From the NCBI RefSeq assembly GCF_020687695.1, contig NZ_JAJEWL010000001.1:124001-188000 (forward strand): 64,000 bases of DNA. Direction: 5' to 3'. Of the stretch, positions 8,916 to 19,033 are shown piece by piece. Source of the stretch: Pusillimonas sp. MFBS29. Its GTDB lineage: Bacteria > Pseudomonadota > Gammaproteobacteria > Burkholderiales > Burkholderiaceae_B. Within the stretch, counting starts at the first letter, position 1, and each line of letters begins with the position of its first letter. A model generated the notes under the pieces. That model saw only the letters and a program-made list of their open reading frames with translations, did not search any database and was not told the origin of the DNA. The position numbers and the translations under genes are program-made.

Positions 8916-9023
8916 TGTGTTTATGTAAAGGCTATTGAAACTGCAGCTCTATATCATATACGCAATCCTGGCGGTGTCGACCACGCCGTCGTATGATGTT
9001 GGCTTCTATCAAAGGAGAACGTG

Positions 9024-9530
9024 ATGACGATCAAAGTAGGTGATCGGGTACCCGAGGGGGCCTTGGCCGAGTTTATCGAAACTGCCACCGATACTTGCGC
9101 TGTGGGGCCCAATAGTTTTCAGGTTGCCGACCTGGTCAAAGGCAAGAAAATTGCCTTGTTTGCCTTGCCCGGGGCTTTCACGCCAACGTGCTCGGCCAAG
9201 CATCTGCCTGGCTACCTCGCCTTGCATGACGAGCTGAAAGCCAAGGGTGTGGATGAGATCTGGTGTGTATCGGTCAATGATCCTTTCGTCATGGGCGCCT
9301 GGGGCAGGGATCAGGGAGTAGATGGTCGTGTGCGCATGCTGGCCGACGGCAGTGCGATCTGGACCCGTGAACTGGGGCTGGAGCTCGACCTCACGGCTCG
9401 CGGTATGGGCATACGCTCGCAACGCTATTCGGCCTTGCTCGACGACGGAGTAGTCACCAAACTGAACATCGAAGAGAGCGGTCAGTTCCAGGTCAGCGAC
9501 GCTCAAACATTGCTCAATCAGGTTTCCTGA
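9024..9530 (+). CDS. Peroxiredoxin of the PRX5 / AhpC-TSA (redoxin) family
   Basis: The 168-residue cytoplasmic protein reduces hydroperoxides with thiol donors, probably glutathione/glutaredoxin as in bacterial Prx5 proteins. The peroxidatic cysteine is C56 in FALPGAFTPTCSAKHLPGY. WCVSVNDPFVMGAW and RSQRYSALLDDG are also typical. I chose the ATG at 9024 over the GTG at 9021; AAGGAG lies at 9012-9017. A palindrome, CAGGTTTC-CT-GAAACCTG, spans the stop codon (9519-9536). Confidence 0.93.
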   Translation: MTIKVGDRVPEGALAEFIETATDTCAVGPNSFQVADLVKGKKIALFALPGAFTPTCSAKHLPGYLALHDELKAKGVDEIWCVSVNDPFVMGAWGRDQGVDGRVRMLADGSAIWTRELGLELDLTARGMGIRSQRYSALLDDGVVTKLNIEESGQFQVSDAQTLLNQVS

Positions 9531-9536
9531 AACCTG
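9519..9536. terminator. Palindrome over the peroxiredoxin stop codon, possible weak terminator
   Basis: CAGGTTTC and GAAACCTG form a perfect 8-bp dyad separated by 2 nt. There is no clear T-run, so rho-independent termination is doubtful. It could instead slow 3' decay or bind a protein. Confidence 0.35.
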
Positions 9537-9555
9537 TACGAAGGTTCTGGTCCTC

Positions 9556-10983
9556 ATGATGGTGCAAACGATAGGTGCTTTTTTCTCCCTGTATCTGGCA
9601 ACGATACTGTTGCTGCTGGGGTCCGGGCTGTTCAACACCTATCTGGGCCTGCGCCTTACGTCTCTGTCGGTTTCCGAGTTGTGGGTGGGTGGCCTGATCG
9701 CCATTTACTACCTGGGGCTGGTGTTCGGCGCCCGGATAGGGCACAAAATCATTATTCAGGTTGGTCACATACGTGCCTATGCGGCAACCGCCGCCATTGT
9801 CACGGTGACCATACTGGCGCTGGCACTGATTGATAACCTGTGGGTTTGGCTGGGCTTGCGTTTCGTGGCCGGCATTGCCATGGTGACCCAGTTCATGGTG
9901 CTGGAAAGCTGGCTTAACGAACAAACCGAGAATCACCAGCGAGGCAGGGTGTTTGCCTTCTACATGGTGTGCTCCAGTCTGGGCACGGTGCTGGGCCAGT
10001 TGTCGCTGACCCTGTTCCCGACCTTGAACTATCAACCCCTTATCTTTGTCGCCATGTGCTCGGCCATGTGCCTGGTGCCGGTGGCGCTGACCCGACGCCT
10101 GCATCCCGCCCTGCAATTGCCCGCACCTTTGCACATCAAATACTTTGTATCGCGTGTGCCTATGTCCCTGACAGTCTTGTTCGTGGCGGGTACGATTACC
10201 GGCGCCTTCTACGGTCTGGCGCCTGTCTATGCTGCCAAGCAAGGCCTGACCAGCAGTCAGATAGCCGTATTCCTGGCGGCTTCGGTGGCTTCGGGTGTGG
10301 TGGCCCAATGGCCGCTGGGCTGGCTTGCCGATCGTATCAGCCGGGTTGGCATGATACGCGTCAATGCTTTGGTGCTGGCGGTTCTTGCCATTCCCCTATG
10401 GGGCTGGTGGACGCTGCCTTACTGGCTGCTGGTGGTGTTTTCCTGTTTTTTTGGCGCCTTGCAATTCACGCTGTATCCACTGGGCGCCGCCTTTGCCAAT
10501 GACAACGTCGATCCCGATCGCCGTGTGGGTCTTAGTGCCATTCTGTATATGGTGTATGGCATAGGGGCTTGTATAGGCCCGTTAGTAGCCGGCGTCCTGA
10601 TGCGTGAGCTTGATAGCAGTGTCTATTTTGTCTTTGTGTCCGCCTGCGCGGTGGTGCTGGTGGCGCTTGTACGTCCGCAACGCGTGACCGGAGAAAATTT
10701 AAGCGACGATGCCCCCACGAATTTTGTGCCCATGTCGGATACGCTGCATTCCTCTGAGGTGGTCGCTACACTTGACCCGCGGGTTGATGTGGAAACTGAT
10801 ATTTCCTTTGTTCCGGTCGAACCCGAGGAAGTCAAACAGCAAGCAGACAACACGGATCCGCATGAGGTTGCCACCCTGGTGCCCTCTGCAGATTCTGCTG
10901 TCACCGGTCAGTCGTCAGCGGGGAATCAGGATCACGATCGCGCTGATGGCCAGGACGATACCCAGCACATTGATCAGCGATAG
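9556..10983 (+). CDS. MFS transporter (YcaD-like) with long hydrophilic C-terminal tail
   Basis: The 475-residue protein has 12 predicted membrane segments in the first 385 or so residues, with the MFS loop motif GWLADRISRVGMIR between the two halves. The substrate is not evident; the closest general resemblance is to the YcaD/UMF1-like uncharacterised permeases. The last 85 or so residues are acidic and polar without hydrophobic segments, which is unusual for the family. The end of the gene overlaps the convergent EamA gene by 69 nt, so part of the tail is dictated by antisense coding sequence. It begins 25 nt after the peroxiredoxin stop and may be co-transcribed with it. Confidence 0.8.
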   Translation: MMVQTIGAFFSLYLATILLLLGSGLFNTYLGLRLTSLSVSELWVGGLIAIYYLGLVFGARIGHKIIIQVGHIRAYAATAAIVTVTILALALIDNLWVWLGLRFVAGIAMVTQFMVLESWLNEQTENHQRGRVFAFYMVCSSLGTVLGQLSLTLFPTLNYQPLIFVAMCSAMCLVPVALTRRLHPALQLPAPLHIKYFVSRVPMSLTVLFVAGTITGAFYGLAPVYAAKQGLTSSQIAVFLAASVASGVVAQWPLGWLADRISRVGMIRVNALVLAVLAIPLWGWWTLPYWLLVVFSCFFGALQFTLYPLGAAFANDNVDPDRRVGLSAILYMVYGIGACIGPLVAGVLMRELDSSVYFVFVSACAVVLVALVRPQRVTGENLSDDAPTNFVPMSDTLHSSEVVATLDPRVDVETDISFVPVEPEEVKQQADNTDPHEVATLVPSADSAVTGQSSAGNQDHDRADGQDDTQHIDQR

Positions 10984-11763
10984 TTTCTCTTTGAAGAAAC
11001 CGGCACCGACCAGCGTGCCTAATGAAATAACGCCGATATTCATGGCCGAGAACACCAGGGTGGGGTTTTCGGGGAATACCTGGTGGGCCCGAATATAAAA
11101 GTAGATATTGCTGAAATTAAGCAGACCCAGCAGCACCCCTGCCAGTACATTGCGCCGTTTCCAGACGCTGCGGCGAATGATCAGATAGGCAAAGATCAAT
11201 ATGCCGGCCAGCGTGAAGGACGCCAGCAGGCTGCTGGAAAATACGGCGCCGCTCTTGGCCATCTGCTTGAACAGGATATCTATGGTGCCGTAGCCCAGCC
11301 AAACAGCGAGCAGGTAGAGCGCGCTCTTCAGTGTTTCCCCCGATCCTTGCTGTGTCTGCGGGCGGATCAGCAGGCAGACCAGGGCCGTCAAGGCTACGGC
11401 TATGCCTGTCAGCTTGCTGCCTGAAAGGGCTTCACCAAACAGGAGGAACGAGGCGATCAGCGGGATGAACAGCGACAGACGCTGGGCCGCATCGCTCAGC
11501 ACGATGCCTGCGTGCCGCACTGCTGCAGCCATCGCCAGAAAGATGGTCGGCAGCAGTACGCCCAGTGTGACAAGTATCCACCAGGGGGTTGCCGGGTTAA
11601 GCAGCGTTGAGGGCTCAGGCTGCAATATGAACAGGCACAGCCCGGCGGCTACCACGTAGTTCACGGCAATGGCCTGATCTATCTGGATATCTTTCCGCCG
11701 GGCAACTTTCAGCAATATGGATACGGCAACACTGCAGGCGATGCTGATGATTAATGTGTACAT
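10915..11763 (-). CDS. EamA/DMT-family permease
   Basis: The 282-residue protein has about ten hydrophobic segments in two EamA repeats, starting with [19 protein letters not shown] and ending ...[17 protein letters not shown]. It probably exports a small metabolite. The substrate cannot be read from sequence. I chose the ATG at 11763, since the frame extending to 11919 reads through bioB with a low-complexity basic leader. With this start it overlaps the bioB stop by 13 nt. It is convergent with the MFS gene and overlaps its end. Confidence 0.8.
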   Translation of the reverse strand: MYTLIISIACSVAVSILLKVARRKDIQIDQAIAVNYVVAAGLCLFILQPEPSTLLNPATPWWILVTLGVLLPTIFLAMAAAVRHAGIVLSDAAQRLSLFIPLIASFLLFGEALSGSKLTGIAVALTALVCLLIRPQTQQGSGETLKSALYLLAVWLGYGTIDILFKQMAKSGAVFSSSLLASFTLAGILIFAYLIIRRSVWKRRNVLAGVLLGLLNFSNIYFYIRAHQVFPENPTLVFSAMNIGVISLGTLVGAGFFKEKLSLINVLGIVLAISAIVILIPR

Positions 11764-12788
11764 GAAAGAGTGTCGGTGGCAGGTTGGTGGGTGTTTGCAT
11801 TGGCAGCAGCGACCAGGCCGAGGCGCTCGAAAAGCTGCTGATCCTGGTTGAACTGCGGGTTGGACGTGGTCAATAGCTGATCGCCGTAGAAAATTGAATT
11901 GGCTCCAGCCATGAAGCACAAGGCCTGCATGGCGTCGCTCATTGCGTCGCGACCAGCCGACAGCCTGACGACAGCGCGGGGCATGGTCAGGCGTGTCACC
12001 GCAATGGTACGCACAAACTCAAAGGGGTCGATGTCGGGGGCGTCCTGTAGCGGTGTACCGGCAACCTTGACGAGATTATTGATCGGAACCGACTCGGGAT
12101 AGGGCGTCAGGTTGGCCAGTTGTGCGATCAGGCCGGCGCGGTCACGGCGCGATTCGCCCAGCCCGACTATCCCGCCACAGCAGACGTGAATGCCGGCTTC
12201 ACGGACACGCTCCAGCGTGTCCAGGCGGTCCTGGTAACTGCGTGTGGTGATGATGTGGTCGTAAAACTCGGGCGACGTGTCCAGATTGTGGTTGTAATAG
12301 TCCAGGCCCGCATCGCGCAGGCGCTCTGCCTGGCCCTGCTTGAGCATGCCCAGCGTGACGCAGGTTTCAAGTCCCAATGCTTTGACCGCAGCAACCATCT
12401 CGATCACGTTGTCCAGCTGGCGTGCAGTGGGCGAGCGCCATGCGGCACCCATGCAGAAGCGCTGGGCTCCATTGTCTTTGGCTTTTCTGGCGGCCTTGAG
12501 TACGGTTTCTAGCGACATCAGCTCTTCCCGCCTTCCGTCGGCATCGTGTCGGGCCGATTGCGGGCAGTACGCGCAGTCTTCGGGGCAGGCGCCGGTCTTG
12601 ATGGACAGCAGGCTGGAAAGTTGTACAGCGTTGGCCTGATGATGTTCGCGGTGCACCGTTTGTGCCTGGTGCAGCAAATCCATGAAAGGCAGCTCATAAA
12701 GCTGCATGATCCGGGCAGGGGTCCAATCCTGGCCGGGAGTGAGCTGCGGGAGTATTTCGGTTCGGGCAATAGGTTTCATGGCGGCCAT
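11751..12788 (-). CDS. bioB: Biotin synthase
   Basis: BioB is a radical SAM enzyme that inserts sulfur into dethiobiotin. The CX3CX2C motif is in [37 protein letters not shown] and [10 protein letters not shown] are also typical of the family. The remaining cluster ligands (RLSAGRD) are present. Start choice is uncertain: ATG at 12788 (MAAMKPIA) or ATG at 12779 (MKPIA). The frame opening at 12815 adds an arginine-rich stretch without support. No other bio gene is adjacent; the next gene is the EamA permease. Confidence 0.95.
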   Translation of the reverse strand: MAAMKPIARTEILPQLTPGQDWTPARIMQLYELPFMDLLHQAQTVHREHHQANAVQLSSLLSIKTGACPEDCAYCPQSARHDADGRREELMSLETVLKAARKAKDNGAQRFCMGAAWRSPTARQLDNVIEMVAAVKALGLETCVTLGMLKQGQAERLRDAGLDYYNHNLDTSPEFYDHIITTRSYQDRLDTLERVREAGIHVCCGGIVGLGESRRDRAGLIAQLANLTPYPESVPINNLVKVAGTPLQDAPDIDPFEFVRTIAVTRLTMPRAVVRLSAGRDAMSDAMQALCFMAGANSIFYGDQLLTTSNPQFNQDQQLFERLGLVAAANANTHQPATDTLSCTH

Positions 12789-12988
12789 ATTAGAAGGCCG
12801 GCGAGCACGCGACAAGCGAACGAAGGGTGGTTTTTAATTTGTTTTTAAGTGGTTTTGCTGTAATTTTGGCGAATATAGGGGCAATTTGTCTTAACTCGAC
12901 GGGTGCCTCGGCAAAGCCGGTTTGACCATGCGTGTGTATTATTTTGTAACCTTGATGGGCTGCCCAGAGCGCAATCATGATCCGGCCT

Positions 12989-13957
12989 TCAGCTGACACC
13001 CGAGTAGCGTTGGCCGGCCTCGCGCAGTGCCCTTGCCAGCAGGGCGTAGGCGGGGCGGCGTGGATCCCGTTTTCGGGTGAACAAGGCAATCGGAGGCAGT
13101 GACCAGTTTAATGAATAGGGCACGATGGCTACGCCGGCAATGCGCACAAGTTCTTCGGCCACGTCGGCCGGCACGATAGAAATGGCCTGATCATTGGCGG
13201 CGATCAGTTCGCCGGTGAGCTTGGTCGAGTCGTTTTCGACTATGGGTGTGGGCGGTGTCAGGCCTGCTTCCAGGAAGATGGCGTTGACCTGCTCGCGTTC
13301 GGGGGTATGCAAGGTTCCCAGGATCCAGTCCAGTCCCAGCAGTTGCCCCCAGTCGGAGTGCCGGCGGGCCAGCTGGGCCGCCAGTCTTCGGCTGGAGATC
13401 AGGCGTGGTTGCTGGGTGTACAGCACTTCAAAATCCAGGCCGTCGATATCCAGTGCCGGCGTGCTGCGGCCTACCACCAGATCAAGCGTGTGGTCGCGCA
13501 GGTGGGCCAGCAGCTCATGGCTGTCGGCTTCGCGCAGGGTCATGACCAGGCGCTGATCGCCGGCCAGAGTGGCTTGCTGGATCGCGCTGGATAGAATCTG
13601 TCCGGAAATAAAGGGGATGATGCCGGCATGCAGACGGGCGGTGTGTCCGGCTGCAACCGCTTCCATGTCGCGGGTCAGGCGGTCGAGATCGTTCACCATG
13701 GCTCGCGCGTGGGCCAGGGCGACACGGCCCAGCGGTGTAGGGGCCATGCCACGTGTAGAGCGGTTGAACAGCTCTGCGCCGAACATGGACTCGAGTTCGG
13801 CCAAGGCTTTCGTGATGGCTGGCTGACTGGTCGACATGGCGTCGGCCACGCGAGTGAGCGAGCCCAATTCTTCGATGTGCAGCAGCAACACACAGTGGCG
13901 CATTTTGAAACGCTGGCTGAGCTTATGCAGGACTTCATCCGGGTTGAAGTAGGCCAT
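12989..13957 (-). CDS. LysR-family transcriptional regulator
   Basis: The 322-residue protein has an N-terminal winged HTH (about residues 20-80: LLLHIEELGSLTRVADAMSTSQPAITKALAELE), a GMAPTPLGRV linker and a LysR substrate-binding domain. The HTH is close to the GbpR/CatM-like group that recognises TSQPAITK. An ATG at 13957 is preferred over a TTG at 13966. It is divergent from maeB across about 107 bp with symmetric AT-rich elements, so control of malic enzyme is a reasonable inference. The effector is unknown. Confidence 0.88.
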   Translation of the reverse strand: MAYFNPDEVLHKLSQRFKMRHCVLLLHIEELGSLTRVADAMSTSQPAITKALAELESMFGAELFNRSTRGMAPTPLGRVALAHARAMVNDLDRLTRDMEAVAAGHTARLHAGIIPFISGQILSSAIQQATLAGDQRLVMTLREADSHELLAHLRDHTLDLVVGRSTPALDIDGLDFEVLYTQQPRLISSRRLAAQLARRHSDWGQLLGLDWILGTLHTPEREQVNAIFLEAGLTPPTPIVENDSTKLTGELIAANDQAISIVPADVAEELVRIAGVAIVPYSLNWSLPPIALFTRKRDPRRPAYALLARALREAGQRYSGVS

Positions 13958-14064
13958 AATTCCCAATAAATAACTTTTTTATTATTGAATAATACTAAAA
14001 CAGAATAATTAAGTTATGGTGCAGGCATAGAATATTGCCATTACTCACGACAAGAGGTCAGAAA
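13958..14064. promoter_or_regulatory. Divergent LysR / maeB control region with nested dyads
   Basis: A 13-bp palindrome, ATTATT-G-AATAAT, at 13981-13993 is flanked by an inverted pair ATAACTT (13970-13976) and AAGTTAT (14011-14017). The region is much more AT-rich than its surroundings. LysR regulators usually bind T-N11-A dyads in such divergent intergenic regions, so this is the best operator candidate. AAGAGG before 14065 serves maeB translation. Confidence 0.55.
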
Positions 14065-16347
14065 ATGGCTACAGCAGATCGGCAAGCGGCGTTGGATTAC
14101 CACGAGTTTCCCCGTCCCGGTAAGGTATCAGTCACGGCCAGCAAGCCCATGGCCACCCAGGGAGACCTGGGTCTGGCCTATACGCCCGGGGTGGCGGCGG
14201 CTTGCGAAGAAATCGCCGACAACGCCATGAACGCATTCCGGTTCACCGGGCGCGGCAATCTGGTGGGCGTGATCACCAATGGCACGGCAGTGCTTGGCCT
14301 GGGCAATATCGGTCCGCTGGCGTCCAAGCCTGTCATGGAAGGCAAGGCTGTCCTGTTCAAGAAGTTTGCCGGCATTGATGTGTTCGATATCGAAATCAAT
14401 GAAACCGACCCCGACAAGCTGGTCGACATCATTGCCGGCCTTGAGCCTACGTTCGGCGGCATCAATCTGGAAGACATCAAGGCTCCCGAATGCTTTATCG
14501 TCGAGCGCAAACTGCGCGAGCGCCTGAGCATCCCCGTCTTTCACGATGACCAGCACGGAACCGCCATTTGTGTGTCGGCTGCCTTCATCAATGGCCTGAA
14601 GGTCGTCGAAAAAGAAATCACCCAGGTCAAAGTGGTGGTGTCGGGTGCCGGTGCAGCAGCGCTGGCTTGTCTGGATCTCATGGTAGATCTGGGGCTGCCG
14701 CTGGAAAACATCTGGGTTTCCGACATTGAAGGCGTGGTCTACACGGGGCGGGAAAAGCTCATGGATCCGCAAAAAGCCCGATTCTGCCAGGATACCGAGG
14801 CGCGCACGCTCGATGAAATCATAGACCAGGCCGATGTATTCCTTGGTTTGTCGGCCGGCGGCGTGCTCAAGCCGTCCATGGTTGCGAAAATGGCTGCCCG
14901 TCCGCTGATTCTGGCCCTGGCCAACCCGCGTCCTGAGATATTGCCCGAAGAGGCGCATGCAGTGCGCGATGACATCGTGATGGCCACGGGTCGTTCCGAC
15001 TATCCCAACCAGGTCAACAACGTGCTGTGCTTCCCCTATATTTTCCGGGGTGCACTCGATGTGGGTGCCACCACAATTACCCGCGAGATGGAAATGGCTG
15101 CCGTCTACGCCATCGCCGCACTGGCCGAAGAAGAGCAAAACGAAGTCGTCGCCGCGGCTTATGGCACTTACGATGTTTCGTTTGGCCCTGAATACCTCAT
15201 ACCCAAACCCTTTGATCCGCGTCTGATCGTTCGCATCGCCAGTGCGGTGGCCAAGGCGGCCATGGACAGCGGAGTAGCAACCCGGCCCCTGACTGACTTC
15301 GAAGCCTATGTAGGCCAGCTTGAACAGTTTGTCTACCACTCGGGCGCGTTCATGAAGCCCTTGTTCTCCGCCGCCAAGCAACTGGTGCGCGAGGGCGGCA
15401 AGGCGCGTATTGTGTTTACCGAGGGCGAGGAAGAGCGTGTTTTGCGGGCCGTCCAGGTCATCGTGGATGAAAAGCTGGCTCGCCCCATTTTGGTCGGCCG
15501 GCCGCAGGTATTGCTCTCGCGTATTGAAAAATATGGCCTGCGCATACGCCTGGGTCAGGATGTTGAAGTCACCAACCCCGAGTACGACGAGCGTTTTCAT
15601 CAGTACTGGACTACCTACTGGGAAATGCGTTGCCGCCAGGGCGTAACCAAGGAAATGGCCCGCGTTGAGATGCGTCGCCGGCTGACCTTGATTGGCGCCA
15701 TGATGGTGCACCTGGGCGATGCCGACGGCATGATCTGCGGCACGGTCAGCGGCTTCCACGAGCACCTGCGGTTTATCGACGAGGTCATAGGGAAAAAACC
15801 GGGCGTACAGACATATGCCGCCATGAACGTACTTTTGCTCAATGAGCGTACGGTGGCGCTGGTTGATACGCACGTGAACGACGACCCCTCGGCCGAGCAG
15901 ATTGCCGAGTTCACCATCGCTGCCGCAGAAGAAATGAAGTGGCTGAACATGACGCCCAAGGCGGCACTGCTGTCGCGCTCGAACTTTGGATCGGGCAGCT
16001 CACAGTCAGGAACCAAAATGCAGCGGGCACTGGCGCTGATACGCGAGCGTGAACCCGGCCTTGAAATCGATGGCGAAATGCACGGCGATTGCGCCCTGGA
16101 TGCCGCGTTGCGGGCACGCATATTGCCCCAGTCCAGCCTGGAAGGTGCTGCGAACCTGCTGGTTTGCCCCAACGTCGACGCCGGCAATATTGCCTACAAT
16201 CTGCTCAAGACCGCAGCAGGCAGCAACGTGGCCGTGGGGCCCTTCCTGCTGGGGGCCAATGCGCCGGTGCATGTCCTGACCAACAGTTCATCGGTACGGC
16301 GCATCATCAACATGGCGGCCCTTACGGTGATCGACGCCAATCGCTAG
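14065..16347 (+). CDS. maeB: NADP-dependent malic enzyme with phosphotransacetylase-like domain
   Basis: The 760-residue protein is the long, two-domain type. Residues 1 to about 430 are malic enzyme (oxidative decarboxylation of malate to pyruvate with NADP+ reduction), with [34 protein letters not shown] and the [16 protein letters not shown] dinucleotide fold. Residues from about 430 on resemble phosphate acetyltransferase, with [13 protein letters not shown] and [11 protein letters not shown]; in MaeB proteins this part is regulatory, responding to acetyl-CoA. The ATG at 14065 has AAGAGG upstream and matches the usual length (about 759). It is divergent from a LysR gene. Confidence 0.95.
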   Translation: MATADRQAALDYHEFPRPGKVSVTASKPMATQGDLGLAYTPGVAAACEEIADNAMNAFRFTGRGNLVGVITNGTAVLGLGNIGPLASKPVMEGKAVLFKKFAGIDVFDIEINETDPDKLVDIIAGLEPTFGGINLEDIKAPECFIVERKLRERLSIPVFHDDQHGTAICVSAAFINGLKVVEKEITQVKVVVSGAGAAALACLDLMVDLGLPLENIWVSDIEGVVYTGREKLMDPQKARFCQDTEARTLDEIIDQADVFLGLSAGGVLKPSMVAKMAARPLILALANPRPEILPEEAHAVRDDIVMATGRSDYPNQVNNVLCFPYIFRGALDVGATTITREMEMAAVYAIAALAEEEQNEVVAAAYGTYDVSFGPEYLIPKPFDPRLIVRIASAVAKAAMDSGVATRPLTDFEAYVGQLEQFVYHSGAFMKPLFSAAKQLVREGGKARIVFTEGEEERVLRAVQVIVDEKLARPILVGRPQVLLSRIEKYGLRIRLGQDVEVTNPEYDERFHQYWTTYWEMRCRQGVTKEMARVEMRRRLTLIGAMMVHLGDADGMICGTVSGFHEHLRFIDEVIGKKPGVQTYAAMNVLLLNERTVALVDTHVNDDPSAEQIAEFTIAAAEEMKWLNMTPKAALLSRSNFGSGSSQSGTKMQRALALIREREPGLEIDGEMHGDCALDAALRARILPQSSLEGAANLLVCPNVDAGNIAYNLLKTAAGSNVAVGPFLLGANAPVHVLTNSSSVRRIINMAALTVIDANR

Positions 16348-16356
16348 TGATAAAAT

Positions 16357-16377
16357 CGCCGCGAACAACTAGCGGCG
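16357..16377. terminator. GC hairpin after maeB
   Basis: CGCCGC (16357-16362) and GCGGCG (16372-16377) can form a 6-bp stem. No T-run follows, so it is only a weak candidate terminator between maeB and the DUF2946 gene, whose ATG is 9 nt downstream. Confidence 0.3.
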
Positions 16378-16385
16378 TAACACAC

Positions 16386-16772
16386 ATGAGACCAGGCCAA
16401 CAGGCGCAACGCAAAGCCGGCTGGATAGCATTGATTGCTTTCCTGCTGGCTACGCTCATGCCTTCGGTTGCCCTGGCGGTATCAAACGATACGGTTGCAA
16501 AGGCCGTGTGGATGCAGCTATGTACTGCGAATGGTCCCGTATCCATTCAGATTGACCCTTCCGCAGACGCGGATCCCGACCTGGACAGCACCACCGTCAA
16601 GTCCGGCCACTGCGTATTGTGCTTTTATCCGGCTTGCCCGCCTCGGGCAGGCATCAGCGCCAGCGTCCATTTCAAGGGTCGCGATTTTGGCGCACCTCCT
16701 CTCTTTTATCGTGCCCCCCGGCTGTTTGCCTGGGCCGTTTCCCTGGCGCGAGCCCCTCCGCGCATAGCCTGA
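16386..16772 (+). CDS. DUF2946-family small exported protein
   Basis: The 128-residue protein has an N-terminal hydrophobic segment (IALIAFLLATLMPSVALA) that reads as a signal peptide or anchor, a central CVLC motif preceded by His (GHCVLCFYPAC) and the RAPPR-type C terminus typical of DUF2946. Proteins of this family are commonly found beside TonB receptors and copper or iron uptake genes; their biochemical role is not settled. The His/Cys motif could bind metal (inference). It lies upstream of, and on the same strand as, the TonB receptor and PepSY genes. Confidence 0.8.
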   Translation: MRPGQQAQRKAGWIALIAFLLATLMPSVALAVSNDTVAKAVWMQLCTANGPVSIQIDPSADADPDLDSTTVKSGHCVLCFYPACPPRAGISASVHFKGRDFGAPPLFYRAPRLFAWAVSLARAPPRIA

Positions 16773-16868
16773 GCTTTTCTGACTTTACGCTGCCTGCGCG
16801 CCAAAGCCGGAGGCAGTGACGAAAAATCTGGAATCAGGCAACGTCGTTGCTGGTTCAGGGGAAACCAC

Positions 16869-19016
16869 ATGTACACAAAATATCAAGCCAGGCCTGCGGG
16901 TCTGGGCGCTGCGTCCCGCCTGGCCGCCGTATCGCTGTGGCTGGTGCTTTTTGCATTGCCGGTGGGGGCGCAGACCGATGTATCGACCCTTTCTGCCGTG
17001 ACCGTGTCGGGATCACAGGCAGGTGCTGTCCTGACGAGGCCTGTTTCAACAGGCTCAAACCTGGATCTGACACCCATGCAGACTCCTGCAAGTCTGGAGA
17101 TCATTAGCCGGGATCAACTGGAAGAGCGGGGTGATCACAGCGTAGTTGAAGCCGTGACCAGGTCGGGCGGCATCAGTGCCATGGGCCATCCGGGCAATGG
17201 CGGCAGCTCGTTGTCAGCGCGTGGCTTTACCGACACCACCTCGGTGATGAGGCTGTACGACGGAATGCGTCAGTACGGCGGCGTGGGCCTGACCTTTCCT
17301 TTCGATACCTGGTCCATCGAACAGATAGAGATTTTGCGAGGCCCGGCTTCGGTGATATACGGTGAAGGGGCCATAGGGGCCGTCGTCAACGTGGTTCCTA
17401 AGAAACCCGGGCGCGGACCGGTGGAAAATGAGCTGGAAGTCACCTTGGGCACCGACGATACCGCCCGGCTGGGACTGGGCAGCGGTGGCGCCTTGAGTGA
17501 ACGCTGGTCCTATCGCGTAGACCTGAGCAGCATGCGCACGGATGGCTGGGTGGACCACGGCGAATCGCGTGATGCAAGCTTTTCGGGGGCGTTGCAGTGG
17601 GATGCGACCGAGGACCTGAGCTTGCGTTTAAGCCACGCCTACGGCTATCAACAGCCCATGAAATACTTCGGCACACCTCTGATCGAAGGCGTGCAGCAGG
17701 AAGGCCTGCGTGAGAGAAACTATAACGTTTCCGACAGCGAGATCCGCTACCGGGATCAATGGACCGATCTGTATGTCTTATGGACACCCAGCGATACGGC
17801 CACTGTGCGGGCCCGGCTTTATCACATAGACAGCCAGCGTGATTACCGCAATGCCGAGCGTTATATTTACAACCCGGGCAGTGGCCTGGTAGACCGCTCT
17901 GACAACACCGAGATACATCATGACCAGAAGCAGACTGGACTGACTGCAGATGCGGCCTTTGAGGGCAAACTGTTTGGCATGGATAACAGAGTATCGCTGG
18001 GGTTCGATACAAGTGTCAGCAGCTTCAGGCATAGCAACAACACATACACGGGCTCGTCGCCATCGGTTGATCCTTACCAGCCGGTGCCGGGCTATTTTCA
18101 TAGCGATGAACCCACTATTCCACGCTATCGCAACAAGGCCAGCCAATACGCGCTTTTTATCGAAGATCGCCTGGCCCTGACGCCGGCATGGTCGGTGCTG
18201 GCGGGATTGCGTTACGACCATACGAAGCTCAGTCGACAGGATCTGTTGACGGACAGCACAGCCTTTGAGCGCCGCTATGCCGAATTCGGCTGGCGGATCG
18301 GTACTGTCTATGATCTGACGCCTGACCTGGCCGTGTATGCGCAGTATTCAGTGGCCGCCGACCCTGTGGGAGGCATGTTGTTGTTAAGTCCGGCCAACAG
18401 CGAATTTGAGATGTCCCGGGGCAAGCAGCTGGAGGTGGGGCTGAAACAGACTTTCTGGGAAGGTAGCGGTGAATGGACGCTGGCCGCCTATCAGATCAGG
18501 AAAACCAATATGCTGAGCCGTGACCCGGGCAATCCGGCGTTGCGTGTGCAGGTTGGCGAGCAGTCTTCGCGTGGCCTGGAGGCTACGCTGGCCGTCTCGC
18601 CGGCGCGAGGCTGGCGGCTGGAAGCCAATGCCACCATCTTGCGGGCCAGGTTTGATGATTTTCAGGAAGCGGTGGGAGGTGCGGCGGTCTCGCGCGAGGG
18701 CAATGTGCCGCCGAATGTGGCGCAGCGCCTTGCTAATATCTGGATCAGCTGGAACTTCCGGCCTGGCTGGACGGCCATGGCCGGTATGCGCTACGTAGGC
18801 AAGCGGTTTGCCGACAATGCCAATAGCCTGGAGTTGCCCTCGTATACGACAACAGATCTGGCCCTGCGTTGGGATGTCGGTAAAGACACAACCCTTACCG
18901 CGCGTGGCTACAATGTATTCGACAAAGCGTACGTCACCACGGCCTACTACACGCCCACACAATGGCTGTATGGGCCTGGTCGTCGGCTTGAGCTAACACT
19001 GAACCATAGATTCTGA
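16869..19016 (+). CDS. TonB-dependent outer-membrane receptor (siderophore/metal type)
   Basis: The 715-residue protein has a signal peptide (cleavage near VGA-QT, about residue 35) and a plug domain with the TonB-box region VSTLSAVTV, the motif QTPASLEIISRDQLEERG and EILRGPASVIYGEGAIGAVVNVVPK. A 22-strand barrel ends in the aromatic terminal residue of LELTLNHRF. The length and plug motifs fit the ferric-siderophore receptor group. The DUF2946 and PepSY neighbours are also seen with copper receptors, so the substrate (ferric siderophore or other metal chelate) is left open. No Fur box was recognised upstream. Confidence 0.92.
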   Translation: MYTKYQARPAGLGAASRLAAVSLWLVLFALPVGAQTDVSTLSAVTVSGSQAGAVLTRPVSTGSNLDLTPMQTPASLEIISRDQLEERGDHSVVEAVTRSGGISAMGHPGNGGSSLSARGFTDTTSVMRLYDGMRQYGGVGLTFPFDTWSIEQIEILRGPASVIYGEGAIGAVVNVVPKKPGRGPVENELEVTLGTDDTARLGLGSGGALSERWSYRVDLSSMRTDGWVDHGESRDASFSGALQWDATEDLSLRLSHAYGYQQPMKYFGTPLIEGVQQEGLRERNYNVSDSEIRYRDQWTDLYVLWTPSDTATVRARLYHIDSQRDYRNAERYIYNPGSGLVDRSDNTEIHHDQKQTGLTADAAFEGKLFGMDNRVSLGFDTSVSSFRHSNNTYTGSSPSVDPYQPVPGYFHSDEPTIPRYRNKASQYALFIEDRLALTPAWSVLAGLRYDHTKLSRQDLLTDSTAFERRYAEFGWRIGTVYDLTPDLAVYAQYSVAADPVGGMLLLSPANSEFEMSRGKQLEVGLKQTFWEGSGEWTLAAYQIRKTNMLSRDPGNPALRVQVGEQSSRGLEATLAVSPARGWRLEANATILRARFDDFQEAVGGAAVSREGNVPPNVAQRLANIWISWNFRPGWTAMAGMRYVGKRFADNANSLELPSYTTTDLALRWDVGKDTTLTARGYNVFDKAYVTTAYYTPTQWLYGPGRRLELTLNHRF

Positions 19017-19033
19017 ACCAGGGAGGAAGACTC

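Noticed and set aside
8916-9023. Molybdenum cofactor riboswitch upstream of moaC or moaA
   Set aside because: The moaC leader is too short and moaA starts 23 nt after the regulator gene; no extended conserved fold was seen.
14128-15873. 581-codon minus-strand frame opposite maeB
   Set aside because: maeB on the plus strand has full family motifs over this stretch; the antisense frame has none and is His/Gln rich.
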